A stretch of 7,198 bases of DNA from an uncultured Blautia sp. (GTDB lineage: Bacteria > Bacillota > Clostridia > Lachnospirales > Lachnospiraceae): the NCBI GenBank assembly GCA_934358405.1, contig CAKRKL010000096.1, positions 1 to 7,198 of the forward strand, in the 5' to 3' direction. This document shows positions 1-6,177 of the stretch, in pieces. How positions within the stretch are numbered: the first letter of the stretch is position 1; the number at the start of each line of letters is the position of its first letter. The position numbers were made by a program, and so were the translations under genes. The notes beneath the pieces are model-generated. The model searched no databases, had not been told where the DNA came from, and saw only the letters and a list, made by a program, of their open reading frames with translations.

Positions 1-72
1 GAGCATTAGCTCAGTTGGTAGAGCACTTGACTTTTAATCAAGTTGTCCGGGGTTCGAATCCCCGATGCTTCA
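1..72 (+). tRNA. tRNA-Lys (anticodon UUU), lacking its first base at the window edge
   Basis: The cloverleaf can be folded by eye. The D arm is GCTC/GAGC around AGTTGGTA. The anticodon stem CTTGA/TCAAG encloses loop CTTTTAA, which puts TTT at positions 34-36 and so reads lysine codons. The T arm is CGGGG/CCCCG around TTCGAAT. The acceptor 3' strand ATGCTTC (65-71) pairs with GAGCAT only if one more G lies just upstream of base 1, so the gene is cut by one base. The discriminator is A72. The CCA end is not encoded, because CTT follows, and must be added after transcription. Confidence 0.96.
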
Positions 73-84
73 CTTTAGAAAACG

Positions 85-126
85 CTGAAAACCTTTTATT
101 TTGAAGGTTTTCAGTTTTTTTATTTT
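85..126 (+). terminator. Intrinsic terminator of the tRNA-Lys transcript
   Basis: A perfect 11-bp stem, CTGAAAACCTT (85-95) with AAGGTTTTCAG (104-114), has an 8-base loop. It is followed by eight T, then ATTTT. It begins 12 bases after the tRNA, so it should end the tRNA transcript and insulate the gene at 163. Confidence 0.92.
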
Positions 127-162
127 ATAGAATCACAATGACAAGAACTGAGGGAGGAATTT

Positions 163-1440
163 ATGAAAAAGTTAATATTGGGGATCGCAATTATTTTTTT
201 ATTTTGTTTTCCTGCTTCGGCCGAGGCAAAAACTTACTCATTTAATACTTCAAAGGTAATAATAAAGAGCGGAAGTAAAAAAGAAATACCTGTTTATTGT
301 GGTAAGAAGAAAATGAAAGCTGAACTTTTTAAGTGGAAGTCTTCGAATAAGAAAATTGTTACAGTTTCATCCAAGGGGATTATGTGCGCAAAGAAAGCCG
401 GAAGTGCGTATATTACTGCAAGCAGAGGAAAGAAAAATCTTCGTTGCAAAATTCTGGTATATTCTAAAACTGTAAAAACGGGATTTTACTCATACGGTAG
501 TAGTGTTTCTATAAATACAGGTGATGGAATTGTATTGATACCTAAAAAGAAAGGTTCTGTAATTACTTATAAATCCTCAGCACCAGATATTGTCAGTGTT
601 TCAGCAAATGGCAGTGTACATGCGAAAAAAAAGGGAAAAGCAAAAATTACATATACATCTTATGGAAAATATAAATATACGGCATCTATTACAGTTCAGG
701 TGAAAACCAGGAGCACTTCTTATACATATACGAAGACAAATTTTATTATGCATCGGGGGCTTTTAAGGGAAGCTCCTGAGAATACGCTGCCATCATTTAA
801 ATTGGCTGGATCCAGAGGTGCCAAATATCTGGAATGCGATGTAAGAAAAACTATTGACGGGGTGTATGTAGTAGCTCATGATAGTAATTTGCTGCGAATG
901 TGTGGAGTTGATAAAAAAATTGAGGAGATTACATATAACGAATTAAAATCCTATTCTATTATTGGTGGTATGAATGCAGAACTGTATCCAGGTAATTATA
1001 CACCTACTTTGCAGGAATATATTGATGTTTGCAATCAATATTCAGCAACACCGGTTATTGAACTGAAATGGACTTGCAAAGATGCCGAAGTAGAACAAAT
1101 GAACAAGATTTTTCGTACTTCCAAGCGTCAGCCAATTGTTATTTCATTTCGGGAAAAGCCATTAATTAAATTGAGACAGATTAATTCCAAAATAGGAATT
1201 CAATATATTATGAGAAATGGAATTACGAAGTCTGCAATTAGGGATGCTAAGATTTATGGCTTTGAACTTAGCGTAAGCAGTGGCTATGTGGATAAAAGGA
1301 CAATAGAGAGTCTACACAAACAGGGGACTAAAATTGCAGTCTGGGATATAACCAGTGAGCAGATGATGCGACAGTATGTAGCTTGGAAAGCAGATTATAT
1401 TACAACAGAAGAAATTGCCTGGGCTACAATGAATATATAG
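163..1440 (+). CDS. Secreted glycerophosphodiester phosphodiesterase with two bacterial Ig-like (Big_2) domains
   Basis: Predicted exported enzyme that splits glycerophosphodiesters, which come from deacylated phospholipids or teichoic acid, into glycerol 3-phosphate and an alcohol. Residues 1-22 form a Sec signal peptide (KK, hydrophobic core, ASA/AEA cleavage region). Residues of roughly 24-100 and 105-182 are two lysine-rich Ig-like repeats with the Big_2 pattern (W-K-S-S-N, then I-V-T-V-S, G, A-x-K-x-G). Residues of roughly 190-425 form a full GDPD barrel with H197-R-G, E206-N-T, E224-x-D226, H239-D and E300-x-K in the expected order, then the closing V-W-D-I-T and D-Y-I-T-T-E strands. 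No sortase motif or C-terminal anchor is seen, so the Ig domains may give wall or glycan binding. AGGGAGG (151-157) stands 5 bases before the ATG. No clear promoter was found between the tRNA terminator and the start. Codon use is visibly more AT-rich than in the other genes here. The family call is firm; the substrate is not known. Confidence 0.9.
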   Translation: MKKLILGIAIIFLFCFPASAEAKTYSFNTSKVIIKSGSKKEIPVYCGKKKMKAELFKWKSSNKKIVTVSSKGIMCAKKAGSAYITASRGKKNLRCKILVYSKTVKTGFYSYGSSVSINTGDGIVLIPKKKGSVITYKSSAPDIVSVSANGSVHAKKKGKAKITYTSYGKYKYTASITVQVKTRSTSYTYTKTNFIMHRGLLREAPENTLPSFKLAGSRGAKYLECDVRKTIDGVYVVAHDSNLLRMCGVDKKIEEITYNELKSYSIIGGMNAELYPGNYTPTLQEYIDVCNQYSATPVIELKWTCKDAEVEQMNKIFRTSKRQPIVISFREKPLIKLRQINSKIGIQYIMRNGITKSAIRDAKIYGFELSVSSGYVDKRTIESLHKQGTKIAVWDITSEQMMRQYVAWKADYITTEEIAWATMNI

Positions 1441-1484
1441 AAAACATTGAGTATAAAAGTGATAAGTATATGATAGAGTATAAG

Positions 1485-1535
1485 AAATCCAGATTTTTAA
1501 GCTATGAAGTAAATACTTAAAAATCTGGATTTTTT
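1485..1535 (+). terminator. Intrinsic terminator between convergent genes, mainly + strand
   Basis: A perfect 17-bp stem, AAATCCAGATTTTTAAG (1485-1501) with its complement at 1516-1532, encloses a 14-base loop and runs into a T tract and then ATAATATTT. It ends the phosphodiesterase transcript. On the minus strand the same hairpin lies about 30 bases past the yedF stop and is followed by CTTATA, a poor U tract. It may also stop the opposing operon, but less efficiently. Confidence 0.9.
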
Positions 1536-1565
1536 ATAATATTTCTTCTAAAATTTCTTTTAAAA

Positions 1566-2204
1566 TTATGGACGAAGGAGAGAACCAGCTTTTTCCATAA
1601 TTTCTACGATTTCATACATATTTGTGACACTGCCTACGGCTAATTTTTCTTTCAGACCATAGAAGTCAAGGCAGGTCCCGCAGGTGAGGATTTTTACGCC
1701 TTCTGCCTCAAGCGATTTTAAATCCTCAAGAGAGTCGGATGCTTCACAGGTAAGATAAGCACCAGAATTATAAAAAAGAATGGTTTCCGGAAGCTGATCC
1801 TGCTTGGTGAGGGCGAAGATAAAAGACTTCATAAGAAGCTTGCCTAATTGTTCACTTCCATTTCCCATGGTATTTGCTGAAAGAACGACCACAAGTCCCT
1901 GCTTTTTGGCATCTGGTGCACAAGCTGGTTCATCAGATGCAGTTGGCTGAACAACGGAATTGGGCGCTTCTGCATTTTTTTCCGGAATCTGGAAAGATAC
2001 AGCGAAGTCTTTTTCACCTTTTTTTTCAGCGGAAGCCTGGAAGCCTCTGCTTGCTCCAAATTTGGTCAGGTTCTGAACAGCAATTTCATTATCTACCAGA
2101 ACGGTAAGAATACCTCCATTAGCCATTTCTTCTGCTGCTTTTTTTGCATTTACTACGGGAAGAGGGCAGGCCATACCTCTCGCATCTACAGTTTTGCTGT
2201 ACAT
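1566..2204 (-). CDS. yedF: YedF: TusA-like plus DsrE-like selenium metabolism protein
   Basis: The 212-residue cytoplasmic protein has a TusA/SirA-like N-terminal domain (about 1-73) that opens with D-A-R-G-M-A-C13-P-L-P, the family's CPxP motif carrying the persulfide/selenide-type cysteine. A linker rich in Pro, Ala and Ser (about 75-100) leads to a DsrE-like domain (about 102-205) with the fold's V-V-V-L-S-A-N-T-M-G-x-G start and a C175-G-T-C178 pair. This two-domain order and length match the YedF family, found by comparative genomics to travel with selenium-use genes; its exact chemistry is unsettled. GGAGGA stands 7 bases before the ATG. It is the last gene of the minus-strand operon, 82 bases after the DUF3343 gene. 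No selD, selA or selB lies in the window, so the selenium role is inferred from the family. Confidence 0.92.
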   Translation of the reverse strand: MYSKTVDARGMACPLPVVNAKKAAEEMANGGILTVLVDNEIAVQNLTKFGASRGFQASAEKKGEKDFAVSFQIPEKNAEAPNSVVQPTASDEPACAPDAKKQGLVVVLSANTMGNGSEQLGKLLMKSFIFALTKQDQLPETILFYNSGAYLTCEASDSLEDLKSLEAEGVKILTCGTCLDFYGLKEKLAVGSVTNMYEIVEIMEKAGSLLRP

Positions 2205-2231
2205 ATAAAATTCCTCCTTAAAGTTTTAATT

Positions 2232-2254
2232 AAGTGGAGATTTGCTATCCACTT
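2232..2254 (-). repeat. Small inverted repeat in the gap before yedF
   Basis: AAGTGGA (2232-2238) and TCCACTT (2248-2254) form a 7-bp stem with a 9-base loop, about 30 bases upstream of the yedF ATG on the transcribed strand. No U tract follows it in the yedF direction, so it is not a convincing terminator. It could be an RNA-processing or stability hairpin, or an operator. The rest of the 82-base gap shows only the yedF ribosome site. Confidence 0.4.
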
Positions 2255-2286
2255 CGTTGCTTAGTTATAACCAAAGAATTGATTAG

Positions 2287-2523
2287 TTAAATAATACATT
2301 CATAAATTCCTTCAGGCTGTAAATCCTGTTGTGCCAGCAATGCTTCAAGCGAAGCACGGCTGCTAAGATCGGCGCACCAGGAAAGACCGCAGCTTGCAGA
2401 AATTGCCCTTGGAACCGGAATTAAGCGGCCAGGTGCCTGAGCCTTTTTGCAGGCTTTTTCCATCGCAATAGCATCTGTGGTGCAGCGAAAGGTAATTATA
2501 AGCCGTTTTTCTTTGGATATCAT
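2287..2523 (-). CDS. DUF3343 family protein, putative Se/S carrier-like
   Basis: The 78-residue cytoplasmic protein shows the DUF3343 pattern. An N-terminal beta strand (L-I-I-T-F) leads to T-T-D-A-I-A-M-E-K-A-C, then P-G-R-L-I-P-V-P-R, then the signature S-A-S-C45-G-L-S-W-C50. The family has been described as Se/S-carrier-like because it clusters with YedF and selenium genes and has conserved cysteines; that function is inferred, not proven. Its start is fixed by AGGAGG (2530-2535), 6 bases before the ATG. The ATG overlaps the stop of the upstream serine-hydrolase gene as ATGA (2520-2523), a sign of translational coupling. The stop is TAA, so no selenocysteine readthrough is suggested. The length is normal for the family. 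Confidence 0.87.
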   Translation of the reverse strand: MISKEKRLIITFRCTTDAIAMEKACKKAQAPGRLIPVPRAISASCGLSWCADLSSRASLEALLAQQDLQPEGIYECII

Positions 2524-4340
2524 TCTCTACCTCCTGGAGCTGTACTTTCTTTAGCTTCTGTTACCAGATATCCATGAGAAACCGGTTCAATGGTCTGCTC
2601 CATGATACGGTGAAGCAGTTCCAGTCCTCCGTTGCCTTTGAAAGCACCATAAAGGAAGTTGTTGGAAATTTCTTCAGTAATAGATTCAAGTCCTTCCATA
2701 ATCATACCTTTTCCGGGAGTTTCATACCAGCGGATCTCAATTTCATCCTCAGGCAGGAAGAAAATATGGATTTTTCTGTGTACACATTCTTCAAGGAAGG
2801 TGATATCAAGTTTCAGAACTATTGTTCCATTTTCATCTGAAGTAAATTCTCCGGAAGTACCAACCAGATAACTTTCTTCATGAATGGTAAGCCAAGCTTC
2901 TTTTGACTTTCCAAAGCCGACAGGAATAGAATGCCATTCTCCGGCTTCCAGAAAGCTTACAGAGAATTCATTTTTTTCGCAGGTAAAGGAAAGCTTTTGC
3001 ACACCTTCCGTCATATTATTGTGGAAAACCTGGATAAACAATGGAAAAAGTCCAATGCTCTGTGGATAAAGTTCAAAAAGCTTTCCATCTAACTGTAGAG
3101 CTGCCTGGTTTTGACGGCAGCAAGCGTTGCGCCGAAGTCCTGAGAAATTTTTTTTCCAGCCACCTTTTCGTAGAGCAGGAAGAGTGGGGGATGCAGTGGA
3201 TCCGCTTTCAAACTGTGCAATAAGCCGGTTTAAAAGACTCTGTGCACAAGGATTTTCAGGAAGGACATCTGCAGGCTGGAACTTCGATGGAAAATATTTG
3301 CGGATAATATTCAGCATGATACAGTTCTGGAACATCTCATTATTACCGGCATTGGTTACGATTACCATATTCATGTCCGGATAAACAATTACGTTCTGAC
3401 CTAACATTCCATTGAATTCAAAGCTGCCTGGGCGTGCTTCCATCCAAAGCTGATAACCGTACCCATAGGTATCAGGATTGCTCTCTTTGTGCTTAGCAGT
3501 GGAAACCTCCACCCAGAATTCCGGAATAATCTGCTGGCCGTTCCATTTTCCCTTCTGAAGATAAAGCTGACCTAGCTTTGCCATATCTTCTGCACAGAGG
3601 AAAAGTCCCCATCCGCCCTTGGTAATGCCCTTAGGACAGGTTTCCCAGAAATAGCGGGTGATTCCAAGAGGGGCAAAGAGGCGAGGCGTTAGGTATTCTG
3701 TAAGCGTCTGACCTGTACGTTCTGTAACAATTGCAGAAAGAACGTAGGTGTTCAGACTGTTATACAAAAAGTTTTCACCAGGATTTCCTGTGACGGAAGA
3801 GTTCATATAGCTTGTGAGCCAGTCGTTTCCGGATACAATACCAGATTCATTGAAAGTGATTCCGCTGGTCATGGTAAGAAGATTTTCTACTGTGACGGTA
3901 GGATGAAAAAGTCTGGTAAAGGTATTTAAATTTTTCTGAAAAATATCATAAATGTTTTCATCCAGGGAAAGCTTGCCCTCCTCAACAAGAAGACCGATTG
4001 CCATTCCGGTTATGCTTTTGCACATAGAATGAGTTACATGCCAGATCCTGCTGCGATATGGAGCGAAATTGGCTTCGCAGATAATATTTCCATTGCGAAG
4101 GACCATAAAATGATGCATATCTGTATAGCTGGAATTCTCTAGTTCCCGGAGCAAATCAGTCAGCATATCAGAAGAAATGCCCTGGCTTTCCGGTGTTGCC
4201 CTGGGAAATGGCTGCTCATAAGGTTTATCAAATGGGAACTTGGGCTTTTGTGGGAAAAAATCCACTTTGCTTGCGGCAGGGGTTTTTCCAAGAATAATGT
4301 TGGTGATCAATTCTGCAACTGCAATTTGTTCTTTTGCCAT
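2520..4340 (-). CDS. Serine hydrolase of the beta-lactamase (class C-like) fold with an unassigned C-terminal domain
   Basis: The 606-residue protein has no signal peptide, so it is probably cytoplasmic. Residues of roughly 48-350 have the serine beta-lactamase/penicillin-binding fold. S105-M-C-K108 is the SxxK nucleophile motif, inside H-V-T-H-S-M-C-K-S-I-T-G. Y193-N-S195 replaces the usual YxN. G311-M-L-G314-Q takes the place of the HxG/KTG motif, followed by the typical V-Y-P and V-I-V-T-N-A-G strands. Such proteins are usually esterases, amidases or D-amino-acid peptidases, and the substrate cannot be read here. Residues of about 351-606 look beta-rich and I do not recognise them. The start at 4340 has AAAGGAG 6 bases upstream. 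A TTG at 4370 is in frame but sits at the predicted transcription start, so I reject it. This is the first gene of the operon and overlaps the DUF3343 gene by 4 bases. It is not good evidence of antibiotic resistance. Confidence 0.87.
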   Translation of the reverse strand: MAKEQIAVAELITNIILGKTPAASKVDFFPQKPKFPFDKPYEQPFPRATPESQGISSDMLTDLLRELENSSYTDMHHFMVLRNGNIICEANFAPYRSRIWHVTHSMCKSITGMAIGLLVEEGKLSLDENIYDIFQKNLNTFTRLFHPTVTVENLLTMTSGITFNESGIVSGNDWLTSYMNSSVTGNPGENFLYNSLNTYVLSAIVTERTGQTLTEYLTPRLFAPLGITRYFWETCPKGITKGGWGLFLCAEDMAKLGQLYLQKGKWNGQQIIPEFWVEVSTAKHKESNPDTYGYGYQLWMEARPGSFEFNGMLGQNVIVYPDMNMVIVTNAGNNEMFQNCIMLNIIRKYFPSKFQPADVLPENPCAQSLLNRLIAQFESGSTASPTLPALRKGGWKKNFSGLRRNACCRQNQAALQLDGKLFELYPQSIGLFPLFIQVFHNNMTEGVQKLSFTCEKNEFSVSFLEAGEWHSIPVGFGKSKEAWLTIHEESYLVGTSGEFTSDENGTIVLKLDITFLEECVHRKIHIFFLPEDEIEIRWYETPGKGMIMEGLESITEEISNNFLYGAFKGNGGLELLHRIMEQTIEPVSHGYLVTEAKESTAPGGRE

Positions 4341-4346
4341 AGTTTG

Positions 4347-4353
4347 CTCCTTT
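4347..4353 (-). promoter_or_regulatory. Ribosome binding site fixing the serine-hydrolase start
   Basis: On the minus strand AAAGGAG is followed by 6 bases and then ATG at 4340. It favours this start over the in-frame TTG 30 bases upstream, which has no ribosome site. Confidence 0.85.
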
Positions 4354-4375
4354 CTGGATAAAAGTATCAAAGTCT

Positions 4376-4404
4376 ATTTTAGCAGTGGAAAATTGTAGTG
4401 TCAA
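4376..4404 (-). promoter_or_regulatory. Strong sigma-A promoter with extended -10 for the serine hydrolase-DUF3343-yedF operon
   Basis: On the minus strand a perfect -35, TTGACA (4404-4399), is separated by 17 bases from -10 TAAAAT (4381-4376), which matches five of six consensus bases. TG stands one base before the -10 (TGCTAAAAT). Transcription should start near 4369, giving a leader of about 30 bases. No operator overlapping it was recognised. Confidence 0.85.
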
Positions 4405-4501
4405 TAAGGGGAGAATGGGAAACACTTGAGTATGACACAGAAAAAATTTTGAAATAAGGTTCTATTTTGTTGTCAGGGAAGCATAAGTATAACTGTACCT
4501 G

Positions 4502-4540
4502 CACAATCATGGAAAGTGCGCAGTTCCAGAATGGATTGTG
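4502..4540. repeat. Nested inverted repeat upstream of the small + strand ORF
   Basis: CACAATC (4502-4508) pairs with GATTGTG (4534-4540). Inside it GGAA (4511-4514) pairs with TTCC (4524-4527) around the palindrome TGCGCA (4517-4522). The structure ends 13 bases before the AAGGAGG of the small ORF at 4568 and about 100 bases upstream of the divergent strong promoter. It could be a leader hairpin or a regulator site. No U tract follows the dyad on either strand, so it is not a simple terminator. Confidence 0.45.
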
Positions 4541-4567
4541 GACAGGCATAAAAAAAGGAGGACCTTT

Positions 4568-4754
4568 ATGAAACATTTTTTTGATATGCTGATAACTGTT
4601 ATTGTAGGTTTTGTAACAGGCGTATTTCATGGAAAAGGTAATGCCTTACAGTTTATAAAGGGACTTGAAAAAAATTCAGTGAAGGAAAAGCCATCTGAAT
4701 ACTTTGGGCAAACGCGCATTGAAATGTGTAGAAGAAAAAGAAGCAATCGAATAA
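4568..4754 (+). CDS. Possible small membrane protein with doubtful, probably frameshifted, 3' end
   Basis: I do not recognise this gene. An excellent AAGGAGG stands 5-6 bases before ATG 4568. The frame opens with M-K-H-F-F-D and one hydrophobic segment (about residues 5-20), then a charged tail with G-L-E-K-N and K-E-K-P-S-E-Y. Left unshifted, the frame runs to a stop at 4999, which would put 175 bases antisense to the phosphoesterase gene, through that gene's terminator, with an odd run of AGA/CGA arginine codons. One base forward, the frame from about 4703 reads L-G-K-R-A-L-K-C-V-E-E-K-E-A-I-E and stops at TAA 4752-4754, before the terminator hairpin. That gives a natural protein of about 61 residues if one base is surplus between about 4683 and 4708. 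No good promoter was found; a TATAAC at 4488-4493 lacks a well-spaced -35. It may be a real gene with an assembly error, a decayed gene, or chance. Confidence 0.38.
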
Positions 4755-4768
4755 GAGATGCTTTTTAC

Positions 4769-4798
4769 AAAAACGGACTGCCATATATACGGCAGTCC
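4769..4798 (-). terminator. Intrinsic terminator of the metallophosphoesterase gene
   Basis: On the minus strand GGACTGCC (4798-4791) pairs with GGCAGTCC (4782-4775) around an 8-base loop. GTTTTTG follows. It lies 26 bases past the TAA stop of the phosphoesterase gene. The + strand side has no T tract, so it acts mainly on the minus strand. Confidence 0.85.
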
Positions 4799-4824
4799 CT
4801 GTGCAGAGGAAGTCCTTTGCGGTG

Positions 4825-6015
4825 CTACTTTGTAAAATTTACGGTGATGGAACAAATCTCACTGTTGGTTCCCACTCTCATATTTGGCCCCCAGATTCCA
4901 GCTCCGGAAGTGACAATGTTGTGCATGCTGCCTATTTTTTTGCAGCCGCAGGAATTCTCCCAGAATAGATGGATAATGAGATTTCCGGGGAAAATCTGAC
5001 CGTCGTGAGTGTGTCCGCAAAGATCCAGATCTACACCGGCAGCAGCTGTTTCTGAAAGCTCTTTTGGTTGGTGATCAATAAATATAATTGGTTTGCTCTG
5101 GTCCAGTGATTCAGTAAGCTGGGCCGGAGTCTGACGGGAGCCTTCCACTTTTTTTAAGCGGGAAGCATCATTGCGTCCTACTATGTAAAATTTGTTATCG
5201 ATGAGTACTGCTTCATCATTGAGCAGGCAGATATTTGCTTTTTTAAGAAATTCTTCCATTCTTGGGTCATTGTAATGTTCTTCTGCTCCGTTAAAGGTAA
5301 AGCCTGCAAGAATCGGCTCATTGAGATCATGATTTCCCCAGCAGGCATATACGCCATATCTGGATTTTATTTCTTTTAAAATTTCCTTTAATTTATCCGG
5401 CTGTGAAATTGCATCATACTCGTTGTCAAAAATATCACCGGCAATGCAAACCACATCTGGGTTTTCTGCGTTGATTTTTTGCACAATGCGTTTGGCTTGG
5501 GCGGTGCCTATGCTGTAGCCAAAGTGAGTGTCTGCAAGAAGAACTACCTTCAGGGAATTTATGCCATTTACCTCTTTTTCTACATTGACTTCGTAAGGTG
5601 TGGTTTTTACTTTGGATACGTGAAGGATTCCATAAACACTAAGGGAAATGATCAAAACGGTGCAGATCAGTCCTGTAATTACAAAGGTGCTTCGGAAGCC
5701 GATAAATGGGGCATGAAAAACGTGTTTCAGAATGAGACGTCCCAGATCAACGATTGCAATTACAAGAAGAATGTAAATAAATGTACCAAGAAAATAATTT
5801 CCAATATGCTTCAGAATGCGATGCAGCTTAACTGGTTTTTTAATAAGAAAACCGGTGAGAAGTGCAGTTGCCAGTATAATATAAATTCCTACAAAGGAAG
5901 CGCGAAATGCCATTGTCCGGAAAAGCCTGTGGCATGCACTCATCCAGCGTATCATCCAGCGAACCACATAAAAGTTGATCAGGATGTACACCGGAGCAAG
6001 AAGTAATGCTCCCAT
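4825..6015 (-). CDS. Membrane-anchored metallophosphoesterase (calcineurin-like, YkuE/YaeI type)
   Basis: The 396-residue protein has a hydrophobic N-terminal part with about four membrane segments (roughly residues 2-20, 38-58, 72-92 and 107-131). The metal-dependent phosphoesterase domain follows (about 150-396). All binuclear-metal motifs are present: D162-T-H164, G193-D194-x-x-D197, G227-N-H-D230, D314-H315-Q and G334-H-T-H337-D-G-Q. The best-known relatives with this N-terminal membrane part act on membrane-linked phosphodiesters or pyrophosphates such as UDP-sugar lipids, but the substrate is not visible here. GGAGG (6025-6029) stands 9 bases before the ATG. It is a single-gene transcript with its own promoter and terminator, divergent from the SpoIID-family gene. 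The number of membrane passes is estimated from hydrophobicity by eye. Confidence 0.9.
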   Translation of the reverse strand: MGALLLAPVYILINFYVVRWMIRWMSACHRLFRTMAFRASFVGIYIILATALLTGFLIKKPVKLHRILKHIGNYFLGTFIYILLVIAIVDLGRLILKHVFHAPFIGFRSTFVITGLICTVLIISLSVYGILHVSKVKTTPYEVNVEKEVNGINSLKVVLLADTHFGYSIGTAQAKRIVQKINAENPDVVCIAGDIFDNEYDAISQPDKLKEILKEIKSRYGVYACWGNHDLNEPILAGFTFNGAEEHYNDPRMEEFLKKANICLLNDEAVLIDNKFYIVGRNDASRLKKVEGSRQTPAQLTESLDQSKPIIFIDHQPKELSETAAAGVDLDLCGHTHDGQIFPGNLIIHLFWENSCGCKKIGSMHNIVTSGAGIWGPNMRVGTNSEICSITVNFTK

Positions 6016-6039
6016 AGAAACAAACCTCCATTTCGAGAA

Positions 6040-6056
6040 TATCTGTAAAACAGATA
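6040..6056. promoter_or_regulatory. Operator-like 17-base dyad at the phosphoesterase transcription start
   Basis: TATCTGT AAA ACAGATA is a perfect 7-bp inverted repeat with a 3-base centre. It lies directly after the -10 of the minus-strand promoter and covers its predicted start point near 6051, the usual place for a repressor site. No known regulator consensus is claimed. It could also be a hairpin at the 5' end of the mRNA. Confidence 0.5.
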
Positions 6057-6057
6057 C

Positions 6058-6086
6058 AGTATACTATGGTTAATAAGTTTTTGCAA
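6058..6086 (-). promoter_or_regulatory. Sigma-A promoter of the metallophosphoesterase gene
   Basis: On the minus strand -35 TTGCAA (6086-6081) is followed by 17 bases and -10 TATACT (6063-6058). The predicted start is near 6051, about 36 bases before the ATG. The -10 lies inside the palindrome AGTATACT (6058-6065). Confidence 0.7.
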
Positions 6087-6099
6087 TTGTACATATAAT
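6070..6099 (+). promoter_or_regulatory. Promoter candidate for the SpoIID-family gene (sigma-A or sigma-E like)
   Basis: TATAAT (6094-6099) is a perfect sigma-A -10, but its best -35, TTAATA (6070-6075, 18 bases away), is weak. With the two preceding bases the site reads CATATAAT, one base from the sigma-E -10 CATACAAT, and B. subtilis spoIID is under sigma-E. The AT-rich TTAATA would then be a loose sigma-E -35. Which factor is used cannot be settled by eye. Transcription would start near 6106. Confidence 0.5.
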
Positions 6100-6168
6100 A
6101 GAGGGAAAAGAATAAGGATGAGTGCACCGCAGTTTGTACCTGTTTATGTGATAGGAAAAACATGGTGC

Positions 6169-6172
6169 GAGG
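6169..6172 (+). promoter_or_regulatory. Ribosome binding site favouring ATG 6178
   Basis: GAGG is followed by ATGGT and then the ATG at 6178. The other in-frame ATG, at 6118, has only AAGG touching it and would leave a leader of about 12 bases from the predicted transcription start. Confidence 0.6.
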
Positions 6173-6177
6173 ATGGT

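Noticed and set aside
1..72. tRNA-Lys as an integration site of a mobile element
   Set aside because: I found no second copy of the tRNA 3' end in the window and no integrase gene; the AT-rich neighbour alone is not enough.
1874..2107. 77-residue + strand frame inside yedF
   Set aside because: Opposite a strongly recognised gene; no domain and no ribosome site of note.
2287..2523. Selenocysteine (in-frame TGA) in the selenium-linked genes
   Set aside because: The DUF3343 frame ends in TAA, and the yedF frame is complete without TGA readthrough.
2520..4340. Beta-lactam resistance gene
   Set aside because: No signal peptide, YNS instead of YxN, no KTG, and a large extra domain; more likely an esterase or peptidase-type hydrolase.
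4341..4370. Longer serine hydrolase starting at TTG 4370
   Set aside because: No ribosome site, and the predicted transcription start is near 4369; ATG 4340 has a well-placed AAAGGAG.
5479..6006. 175-residue + strand frame antisense to the phosphoesterase
   Set aside because: Low-complexity Lys/Asn/Cys-rich translation lying wholly opposite a gene with all catalytic motifs; a shadow.
6118..6177. SpoIID-family start at ATG 6118
   Set aside because: AAGG touches the ATG, the leader would be only about 12 bases, and the 20 extra residues come before a typical basic signal anchor. Not fully excluded.
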